Positions 31,828-42,600 of a DNA stretch of 64,000 bases are shown here, in pieces (position 1 is the stretch's first letter; each line of letters starts with the position of its first letter). The stretch is from Fragilariopsis cylindrus CCMP1102. Lineage: Eukaryota; Bacillariophyta; Bacillariophyceae; Bacillariales; Bacillariaceae. The notes below the pieces were generated by a model, which was not told where the DNA came from, made no database searches, and worked only from the letters and a program-made list of their open reading frames with translations. The position numbers were made by a program, and so were the translations under genes. The stretch spans positions 1-64,000 of the forward strand of contig FMBT01000374.1 in assembly GCA_900095095.1 (NCBI GenBank), written 5' to 3'.

Positions 31828-34799
31828 TTAGTCGCTGTTGTTTGGAGTACATTCACCTGATCTATCACAACATTCCGTGCAACAGTCACAATTGACTCGT
31901 ACAGGATCTCCTCCATTACAATCCGCTGCAGCGAAAATCAATTTATTAGCGATCGCTGGTGTTGTACAAAGAGTGGACGTCAGATCACCTTCAAGGAATG
32001 GATTTGAAGAAAAATCAAATGAAGTAAGTGATACCAAGTTCACAATGTCTTCGGGGATTACTCCAGTCAATTTGTTACCCGCCACAGCAAAGGTTTGTAC
32101 TTTCGTCAACTGATTGATATCATCAGAGATAAAACCTCGAATATTGTTATTACTAACATCGATCCGTTCGATAGATGTCGGTGCAGATGCTAATAAATCT
32201 TGTAAATTACCCGATAGGTCGTTGTCACTAAGGAATAAATCAGTGAGAGTACTGCTCGAACTTGTGAACTCAGGAATTTCTCCAGTTAAATTATTTTCAT
32301 ACAACCAGAGTTGTTCGAGTAAAGGCAATGCTACGATTTCATTACGGATCACCCCCGTTAGAGCATTATCGTGTGCATATAGAAATTGCAATGCGATTAG
32401 TGTATCAATGCCGTCGGGGAGAGATCCCTCAAGAGAGTTACTGCCCAATGAAAGACTTCGAAGGGCGCTTCCGTTAGTGCCGGTTGCTGTTGCATCAATG
32501 GAAGGGATACTTCCTACCAACCGATTGCCGTGTAATCCTAACGTTTCCAAAGCGGGCAATGACAGTAATCCCGCAGGGATGGTACCGCTGATAGCATTAT
32601 CCTTCATTTGAAGAAGACGAAGTGTAGACACAGCAGTCAACGACTGCGGGATCGAGCCGGTGAAGGAACAACCTAGAATTGAAATCTTTTCAAGCCGAGA
32701 AGTATCTCCGATGACAGGAATTGTTCCAGTCAAGTCTTTATTGTTCAACAAATACATGTTAACGATACTTGGAAGATTGAATAAAGATTCGGGAGCCATG
32801 CCAGATAACATATTGCCGTCTACATCAAATTGTCGCAACTTAATCAGTTGAGAAAGATCAGGAATTGCTCCCAGTAGCTTGTTGTAGTACAGATCAAGCG
32901 TTTCTAAATCAGTGAAGTAGTTGATTTCATTGGGTATGCTACCACTTAGATTGTTAGCCACTGTGGTAGTATTTTAAGAATGTTTTATAGTGAACGAGGA
33001 GAAAAAAGCAATCATCGGTATCAGAGATAGAAAATTGTCGCTTTCGTGCTTCTTTCTTTCGAACCAAAAGGAGAAAAACACGCACACGCACGTACACAAG
33101 AGAAGAGACGCAACAACAACAACAACAACAACAACTTACCAATTTTGATTTCAGTTGGACTACCAGCAGTTTCACCTTCGCCATAACAAAAAATTCCAAC
33201 ATCTTTACCATCATTCCAATTACAAATAGAATCTGCTGATAAAAATCCTAATGATGTAATCCACGAGGATGGTCCACCGGTAGCAAAATATAATGTTGCT
33301 GCCGCAAATCGTTCGGTAATTTCTACTACTGATGCAGTGTCTACAGTAAGTTGAGCCTCATCGGTATTCACAATCCAATCAAATGCCATCGCTTGTGGTG
33401 ATGACGAAGATAAACCTTCTGCTGTATTAAAATCGGTGGGTGGTGGTACGGACATCGCTAACACTGCTTTAATACCATTTTCTTTATCACCCATCGATCC
33501 CACCGTAATAGAATTGACGTCGTCGTTGGTGGAAGTCTGTTGTTGCGATTCATCATCGACGACATCGGTGATGTTATTTTTAGCGACAACAACATCAGTA
33601 GTAGTATCGATATCAGTAATGGTGTTATTATTGGCAGCAGCAGCAACAGTAGCAGGACTGTTAGTATTATTATTGTTATTATTAATTTCGGCTTCATTAT
33701 TGATAATGTTAATGGTAGTAGGCGTAACAGCAGTATTGTTGTTGTTGCCGCTATTGTTGTTGGTATTCACATCACCACTCACCTTTTGCTGCTCCTCATT
33801 GTTGGATTTTGGATTACCATAAACGGCAACGACAGTACCAATGATTGCTGCCAATAAGAGACAAATGAATGTAACGGTAATGTACCAGTATAACTTGGAT
33901 CGATTTTTTTCACCGGAATATGGTAGATTATTCATTTTCATACACATTGGAGAAGCTGCGGATGATGATTGATCTATTCCACCACCTCCATCCTGCCCAC
34001 CACCACCACCACGATCCCGAATAGGACCGATACCACGGATATTATCAAGTGCTGCAACTGCCGAAGGAGAAGATGCTGCAGAATTAGTTTCTTCACAATC
34101 ATCATCAACACCTCCATCCTCAGTACTGCATAATTGAATCGAACGGATTTTTCCAGAACCTCCTCCTCCTTCTCTTTGTTCTTGTTGTTGTTGATCGTGT
34201 TCTTCCTCTTCAGCTCCTCCTCCTCCTTCTAGTGCGTCAACGCAACCTCCTGCCTCTGCTGCTTCTGATGTTGTCATCATTGTTGTCATCATTGACGCCA
34301 ATGCCAAAGAACCAATATTATTACTACTACTTGGTAGGCCGCAACAAAAGTCGTCTAAATCGATTGGTTGTAAATCGGTGATTGATTTCCCCCGCATCGA
34401 TATCGATTTATCAAACGATATTTCTTCACCTTCTCCTATATCAATAGTATCTTGTGTAATATTAGCTGCATCATCTTCGTCCTTAAAATCGTCACCATCA
34501 TCGTCTCTTCCTCCTCCTCTTCCTCCTTGTCCTCTTCCTCGTCCTCCTCCTTCTCCTGCTACATAATGATTCTCGATATCAACATGATCAATACTGTCAT
34601 GATCCACATCATCAAAATCTTCATTTTGTTCACCAAATAAAATTGTGACAGGTGCTGGTCCATGAGAGTACGTCTCCATCATGGTAGCTCCTCCCTGGTG
34701 TTCACCATTCTCTACATCACTCACAAAAGAAAAGTTCTCACCGATCGCATGATCTCCCGTTTTATTATACTTTTTACTACCTTTAAACCAAGACGGCAT
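31828..34799 (-). CDS. Type II membrane protein with extracytoplasmic plant-type LRRs (paralogue B)
   Basis: Two exons, 34799-33140 and 32960-31828, with a 179-base GTAAGT..AG intron rich in (TTG)n, give 930 residues. The join reads TEIKIVANNLSGSIPNEI, a proper LRR. Residues 1-~300 are disordered, with Gly/Arg, Glu and Asp runs, and are presumably cytosolic. The membrane segment is at ~303-328 (WYITVTFICLLLAAIIGTVV). A long Asn/Thr-rich stalk follows, then a cap with LYFATGGPSSW and paired Cys (SICNWNDGKDVGIFC), then about 13 LRRs, ending in a Cys-rich cap (VNCDCCTECCDRSGEC). No kinase is present. The caps match those of paralogue A at 23036-25998, which faces the opposite way about 6 kb off; the first intron falls in the LRR region in both, at different repeats. 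Confidence 0.87.
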
Positions 34800-35290
34800 A
34801 ATGATACGATGGTTTGCTTGCTTGCTTTATCTTTTTGTTTTTCTCTTCCTTTCTTTATATTTCTTTCGTTGCAATACCGTACTTTGCTGCCTTTCCAATT
34901 TGTATCTCTCTCTCTCCCTCATTAGTTTGGACAAGCCGCCTCCAAAAAACAAAGAAATGAGTACTCAGTATTACGGGTGTACTGTACTAACAAATTGACA
35001 ATCGAATACAGATACAAGTAGATAAAGATGAAATGATTCTTCTTTGTAAAAACATGTCGTCGGCAAGCACCAAAATGAAATTTTGTTCCTCTAAACAAAT
35101 AATTGCTTCAGTTGTTGTCTGTCTGTTCGTTTGATATTCGACTAACTAAAATCTGTATCGGCAGTTATATTCGTTAAGTTATTGGACATTTTTGTTGGAT
35201 ACGGTATGCATGTCTGATTTTACGTATCTTTTTCATTGGAATTCAGTCCGTTTGGATCGAATTATTATTTAGGTAAAAATGAAACACCTA
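34800..35290. other. Upstream region of LRR paralogue B
   Basis: Contains a pyrimidine-rich stretch (34830-34925) immediately upstream on the minus-strand gene, and TGTACTGTACT at about 34978. No gene is supported. Confidence 0.4.
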
Positions 35291-35516
35291 CTTTCCTCCA
35301 GAGAGCGCTAACTTAATAGAGCGCTATGGCCTGGAATTATTAGACAATAAAAGCGCGTCTGATCCCTTAAATTCTTTGTAAAATCTTCGCTTATTTTAAT
35401 TTTTTCCTACATTTTCGCATTTTGTGGGTTGATTTTAAGGGTTCAAAGCGCTTTGTTGGTGGTGTAATAATTCCAAGCGATTGTGCTTCGTAAAGTTTGC
35501 GCTCACTGGAGAGAAG
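35291..35516. mobile_element. MITE-like foldback element, copy 1 (TA-flanked)
   Basis: 226 bases flanked by TA on both sides. The left end CTTTCCTCCAGAGAGCGCTA and the right end, reverse-complemented, CTTCTCTCCAGTGAGCGCAA form imperfect terminal inverted repeats. These continue inward for about 95 bases per side: GGAATTATTAGAC versus GGAATTATTACAC, then AAGCGCGTCTGATCCCTTAAA versus AAGCGCTTTGAACCCTTAAA (parts). The whole element is therefore nearly a hairpin. There is no coding capacity. TA duplication and short size fit a Tc1/mariner-type MITE. A second copy is at 57932-58120. Confidence 0.85.
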
Positions 35517-37049
35517 TATTTAGACAAAATTTGCTTTACAAGGATCGGTTTTTAGGCGTGACATCATGTGGTTGGGCGCGCGCGAATTTTTTGGAAAGTG
35601 TGAACCGTGCCATGATAAAATAAAAGAGAGTGTGACCCTGCCTACTGTAACAACCTTTTGCTAGACTCACAACCTCCTCCTCTGATGGATGATATTATCC
35701 ACACCAGTAGTATTGATCTACAGTATGTCACCTTCTATGCACAGTAGCTGATGCTGATAATGTGTGTAGTGGGAATTCATAGAAAAAGAAGATGAATAGG
35801 AAGATGACCTTTCTGAACTTCTCCTTTTACTCTACTCTACACCCATTACAGTATGCACTCTAGCCAACAATAATATAATATGGATATGAACATTTTTTTG
35901 CCATCATCCTCATTGTATACAACAGCAATTGATTATTCATTGTGAGATCATGCTTGTTATGTCCAAGCAAAGAAACAAGGTGACAGGTATTAATTACTGC
36001 TTAAGTTATGTTAGCCTTTTTTCCTATTTTTGTCTTCCCAAAATTTTCACAGGAATATTTGTATTAGCAGCACACTTTTGCCTGATTGATTATCTTATTA
36101 CACCATCTATTATTTATTAATTTAAATGGTCCAGGCAGAACTTTTTCTAAGACTCCATCCATCTGTTTGTTTATCTTCACTGGATCTGGTGCTGCCATCA
36201 AGGAAGATAATTTAACATTGATCCTCTTCTTATATATAATGGTATTCATTACTCCAGAGATGCTGTTGTTTTGATCTTCTTGATATTCTTTCTTATAGAA
36301 GACATGATGATCATCATCATGACCCTAATTATAACTGTAATGGCACTTCTGTCAATAGGCTCACTTCTTCCTGCAACATTTCTGTGTGGCATATTTTCCA
36401 CTGCAGTTGACTCACTTTTTCCCTAGGACAAAGGAAAACTGTTGTGTTGAGTCACTACTCAGTAACGCATTGACTGGCTGCTGCTCCACTGTACCAAGAT
36501 TTATTCTTTGCTGTAAAAGATGGTAACAAGCTAGAAAGTGGGCACAATGGATTTATACTTTTACATGCAATCACATATATATATTGTTATCAATGCAGAG
36601 TGCTTGTTGTGTGGCTTATTATATTATATATAGCTTTATTTAGGAAGAAAGAACATTGGTTGATTATCTTTTTTCAGGTAGAAATTTTCTGTATTGAGAT
36701 TTTCATTCCATCCATAGTGCTGTAGTAGTAAGCTTGTGATATTCTCCTATTTGTCTGCATTGTATTATTGGTATGATGGGGTGCTGTTGTATCACATAAC
36801 GGATGTTTTAGCTTTCCCCGAAGAGATGTGTTCTACACAAATATAGGTGTTAGTGTTTGCTCCATCAAAATATTCTCTGATAGAGAACAGCAATGTAACC
36901 ATGATGTGATGTACCATTGGTCCCTTATAAGTGCCCAAATTATCAGACCAAAAAATATATGTCCTCCTCTAGTATTGGTTCATACTACTATAATACTATT
37001 GGGCTGATACAGTACTTCATATGACAATCATTTGCTTTGCAGTGAGAAA
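35517..37049. other. Gene-poor AT-rich region
   Basis: About 1.5 kb without a supported gene. Short frames (60-63 codons) at 35929-36274 on both strands show no recognisable content. Part of this stretch may belong to the worn retroelement that follows. Confidence 0.4.
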
Positions 37050-38470
37050 GTCAGAGAAAAATTTCAGTTTTACACAGAGACAGCTTAAAAAGCATGATGA
37101 AGAAGTTAAAAGCAATTGGCAAACATCCCACGACATCGCTTAGCATGGTGCTTGACCTAGAATGGGATGTCCTACACAGAGCACTGACATGGTTTCCAAA
37201 TTATCCTAAAATCAACTGGGTCAAAAGTCACCAGGAGATGATAAAGTCTAAGACAAGACAAAAATGCCAATCATTGCATATCTAAATTCAGAAGCAGATG
37301 AACTAGCTACAAGGGGACTAATTACAAGAAAAATCAAGAGTACTGTACCAATGGATCCCCTCACCGCAATACAGTTTCACCTGAAGGGAAGGACAATCAC
37401 TCGAGACTTCAAACGTTGTGTTCGGGAAATACTATCACTACCATCTCTTTGACAGTACTACCACAACCAATTCTCACGGACAGACACCATCTTTGATACA
37501 GTAGATTGGAACATTTTCCGGCCAGTATACAAAAGGTATATGTAGCCAAAAATGGCATTCAGTGGATCCACCATTTTTGTGCTGGGAAATTACCAACTGG
37601 TGAAAGATTTCACAAACAAGATCCATTTCATGATAGAGACGCTGTGCCTCCTGTTGGCACACATTAGAGGATGGTGATCACATCTTCAGCTGTACCCAAA
37701 AGGAAGGCTCATAAGTGGAGTATTATCAACAAAAGGATAAATATGTATTAAAGGGATACAGTAGATGACAACTTATGTGACATACTGCAGGAGGGGATAA
37801 TGGCTTACTTCTTGGGAGAGTGCATGACCAACACAATGCTAAGAATAGGGGGACAGAAAGGAATGGAAAGATATTCCCTACTCATTGATGAACAACTACT
37901 GATAGGCTGGGACAATCTACGAAGAGGGAAATTCACTAAGCAGTGGAGGAAACACCAGAAAGCCTATGCTAACAGAGTACATTTTAGGGATCCAACACTA
38001 CATGCAAAGAAAAAATGAGGAAAAAAGAAAAGGGATGAGGAAAGAATAAAAGTAAGTACAAAGGTAAACGGAAAAACAAAAGAAAACTATTTCACTCATT
38101 TTTCCAGGCCATAGTACCCATTTATATATAGAAGATATATGGACAGACAGGTGTGCCGCATTGACAGAAACACACCAGTAGTAGGAGGCAGAATTATTTT
38201 AGAATATGATGCATTGTCTAAAAGGGTTGCACAACTGTACACAATGAGGGAAATGGTCTTATAGGAAGATGAAATGAAAATATTTGATGAACCACTAGAA
38301 CTGAGATTAGAAGCTACTATCCAACAGCTGAAGAAATGGCTACTAAGATGGGAGATCGGTCATTGACCATAGTATGAAGAGGGTAAATGAAATGGCACAG
38401 ACAAGGAGCACACCAATATGGAGACACTTCTTAACTACTATCCAATAGTCCATTTCATACCCATAGGGCA
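37050..38470 (+). mobile_element. Fossil retroelement with RNase H region
   Basis: Open pieces on the plus strand read as an RNase H-like domain (INWVKSHQE; LNSEADELATRGL) followed by the long C-terminal region found behind it in diatom reverse-transcriptase elements (DPLTAIQFHLKGRTITRDF; LRIGGQKGMERYSLLIDEQ). The reverse transcriptase itself is not visible upstream, so the copy is 5'-truncated. It is broken in several places and is clearly dead. Terminal repeats are not seen, so LTR or non-LTR origin cannot be decided here. Moderate decay suggests an intermediate age. Confidence 0.65.
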
Positions 38471-39688
38471 GGGATGGACCAATGGTTTGGTTGCAGCAGA
38501 ACAATAACACATTTCCATCCCCAAAAGCAGTCCCAAGAAACGGGCTCTCACATCACCCAGAAAGAGGAATTACTGTAGTCCACACCCAGACGAGTTCTAT
38601 TAAAGTATTATATTGTGCAAATGACCAAGACACACCAATAATATTATGGAAGATTATTTACTACGGATTTACTCTTTATTTTTATTTTTATTTATTCGCA
38701 TACCTTTTGTTTCTTTGCTCTTGCTTGCTAGTAAATGATATTTTTAATCGTGACTTTTTGAATCAATACTCGCAATCTATTTTTTATTCGTGCTTTTTTG
38801 ATAATAATAACAGTAATGCTCGCGGAAGAGAACACTTGCATTGCATGCGAGGTGCACGAAACATACACACAATAAAGCTCAGGTGATTTTCACTTTTCAG
38901 ATTACAGGTTTTGATTGATATAATATATTTATTTATATAGCTTGCCCTCTTTCTTCGCCCAGTTACCTTTGCAAATAAATGTATACTGTAAGTAATTTTC
39001 TTCCTAGTAATTACACACTTACTCGTCCCATGCACGAAAAAAATCCGGATAATTTTGCGACTTTTAGGCTCTTGGCGTCAGCATCTGTTCGACACAATTA
39101 TGCGCACGAAAAAATCCGGATAATTTTGATTAATACTTAGGCTTTGTATGAAGCTAGAAGACGTCTGTTATTTGATACTACAACTATGTTACTTAAGATT
39201 GTACGGTTTTCGATTGATACTCACGCGCTATTAAAACGCGACTACAGGACCGCGTTACATGTCGAAGTATGTTACGACGACGACGCGAACGCAACTTAAT
39301 TCGTTTCGTGATAGGCATATAATATTTGTTTTTACATACTTCTTTTCGTAGAGAGTTCAACATTGACTATGAAGGCTTATTATATATGGTCTTGACACAC
39401 ATATACCGTATCTCATATATACATGCAAAAGATGAGACTCAACTGACTCAACCACGCATTATTCAGATTTGCCCATGATGAATAGAAGTTGATAAAAATT
39501 TTTAGAGAAACGACGATCAGAATACTTACACACAGTTCAAAAATAAATGAAGCGAAACACCGACCATTCTTTCAAAGCAACGTCGTATTATTGTTGTAAT
39601 TTTTCTTAACAGACCTCTCAGCCACAGTGCAAAACCAGTTGTTTGTTCTCGTCCCGCATAATCAAAGAAAGAAGAAGTCCATTCTTCA
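38471..39688. other. Intergenic region before the PSxxPS gene
   Basis: AT-rich without a supported gene. A 24-base word (CACGAAAAAATCCGGATAAT...) occurs at about 39032 and 39104 as an imperfect ~72-base tandem. The 134-codon frame at 38482-38886 has no recognisable fold and a TTTATT-type low-complexity end. Confidence 0.4.
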
Positions 39689-42600
39689 ATGAGACATTGC
39701 CATGATGAAGACGACAGAAAGCAATCGCGTCAACGCCATGATGATGATGACGACGACGACGATGATGATGATAACGTCGATGATGACGACGACGATGATG
39801 ATGACAGCGACGATGATGATGATCATCATCTACTACAAGAAAATCAACTGCGTTGTTTTGGAGTTGAAAGGAGTACTTCGTTGTTGTTACTTCTATCGGT
39901 GTTATTAACATTTATAGTTTTTCGATCAGTTTCATATGTTACCAGTATCCCTCGTACCTGTATCAATACCGATAATATTCCTTGTTATAGTGAAGAAGAT
40001 GCTCGTCCCATTATAATTGGTACCACCGACACAAATACTGACAGCAGCAGCAGCAACAGCAACAGCAACATCAACAACGATGAGAATTTGTCCATTACCA
40101 CCACCACAGAAGAATATATCTTGTTCGTCAAGGATAGCTACCAAGAGTTGTTACAGAAAAAAGTCTACGACTTTACCTACAAGAACAAAAGTCCCAACAT
40201 GGACGAAGAGTTAGAACTTGAACTAAAGGAGTCAAAGGGATTGAAAGCAACAGGTGGCATAGTCTATGAAATGACAAACGAGAAGAGTGCGAAATACAAT
40301 TCGAAAAGCAACAAAAGCGAAGGCATAGTTTACGAAATGACAAACGAGAAAAGTGCGAAATACAATTCGAAAAGCAACAAAAGCGAAAAAAGACCTGAGA
40401 AGGATTCAAAGAGTACAAATAACTACTACTACGACCAAAAAAGTTCAGGGAAGGGTTCGTACAGCAAGAAAAGTGAAAAGAGTCAAGGAAAGAGCAAAGA
40501 AGAGAAAAAGAGTAAAGACAACAATAATCAATCTCCCATTAGCTTACCAAGATTTTCCCCAACTCGTAATCCTACAGCAAATCCGACTAATATACCAACA
40601 GTAAAATCAATAGGTAGCATAGTCGTCGAAACAAACATCAATTCGAAGGGCAACAAAAGCGAAAAAAAATCAGAAAAGGATTTGAAGAGTAAATCGAAAG
40701 GGACGAACAACAATTACTATGAACAGACACGTTCAGAGAAGGATTCGAAGAGCGAAAAGAAAAGTAAAGGGAAAGGAGGTGAGATAAATAAAGGGAAAGG
40801 TAATGGCAAAGGAGACGAAAAAAAGAGTAAATCGAAAGGGACGAACAACAATTCGAAAAGTAACAAAAGCGAAAAAAGTTCAGAGAAGGATTCGAAAAGT
40901 ACCAACAACAATTACTATGAACAAAAAAGTTCAGGAAAAGATTCAAAGAGTAACAAAAGCGAGAAGAGTCAAAAGAAAGAGAGTCCAAATCGTAATCCTA
41001 CAGCAAATCCGACTAATATACCAACATCCTCTCAGATGACGTCATCGCCTTCCAGATTTTCATCAACCATACTCAGTCTTTCAAGGAAGAGTCAGAAGAA
41101 GAACAACAAAAATAACAACAAAAGCAATAAAAACAACAAGAAATCAAAAAAATCTAATAAGTCAGAATCGAAAAAATCAAAAAAGAATCGTCCAAATATG
41201 AGGAAAACAAAACGTCCAAAGACAAAACGTCCAACTAATTCACCTACACCATTTGATACATTAGGATTCGTAGATATTACTGGATTCGCTGGTCCACCGG
41301 TCCGAACTTTACCAAGAAAGAATTTAAAAAAAGCTCTTATGAAGGTAACAAAAACATGTTTACGTATTGATGATTGTTCAATACCATCCAATCCCTATAA
41401 AGATTGTGTTGTGAAAATCATTATACCAAGATCAACAAAGTGTAGTAATGTATATCGCAGCGATGAGGTTATTCCTATAGATGTAACAACATGTTATGAA
41501 GTTACATTTAGAATTACTAGTAATGGTGGATCATGCAATGTAGATGGTGCAAGTAAAATAGTTATGGGAGATATAGTATCTGGTTTATATACAAATGATC
41601 TTGCCTTTGTTGTTATAATGAGTCTATCATCTGGATCGCCAAGCAGCTTGCCCAGTTTGGAACCAACTTTAACGCCGAGTGCTGTACCCAGTTCCGTCCC
41701 AAGTCTTCATCGGAGCGTTGCCCCTAGTGTGGACCCAAGCACAGCACCAAGTGATGATCCGAGTGCTTTGCCTAGCTCCACTCCTAGTCTCGAACCGAGC
41801 GATGTCCCTAGCCTTGCACCAAGTACGGATCCTAGTGCGGACCCAAGTGCAGCACCGACTGATGCTCCTAGTATTGATTTGAAGTCAAGGATACCGCCAA
41901 CCTCTGTTCCTAGTGTTGACCCAAGCAAAGCACCGAGTGCCGATCCTAGTGCGTTTCCTAGCTTTGTTCCTAGTCTCGATCCGAGTGCTGTCCCTAGTGC
42001 TGTGCCAAGTGCTATACCGAGCACAGAACCAAGTTTATCTCCAAGTGCTGTCCCTAGTTTGGAGCCAAGCGAGTCACCGAGTAGCTTGCCCAGTTTGGAA
42101 CCAAGTTCATCACCGAGTGCTGGACCCAGTTTATTCCCAAGTCGTTTTCCGAGTGGGGAGCCAAGTATGTTACCAAGCTCGGAGCCCAGCTCACTTCCGA
42201 GTCTTTTTCCCAGTTCTGAACCTACTTCATTTCCAAGTCTTTTACCCAGTTCGATACCTAGCTCATTTCCAAGTGGCACTCCCAGTCTCAAACCGAGTAC
42301 AGAACCAAGTTTGTTTCCAAGCGCTGTCCCTAGTTTGGAGCCAAGCGAGTCACCGAGTGATGTGCCTAGTTTTGTGCCAAGTTCTGCACCAAGTGCTGGT
42401 CCAAGTTCCATTCCAAGTCTTACACCAAGTGGTGCACCCAGCTCTACTCCTAGTTTGGATCCTAGCTCTTCTCCTAGTTTGGATCCGAGTGGTTCACCAA
42501 GTTCAGCACCGAGTTCAATCCCGAGTGATGTGCCTAGTTTTTTGCCAAGTTCTGCACCAAGTGCTGGTCCAAGTTCCATTCCAAGTCTTACACCAAGTAG

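Noticed and set aside
37094-38018. RNase H-like frames as a host gene
   Set aside because: Content matches reverse-transcriptase elements and the copy is broken; treated as a fossil.
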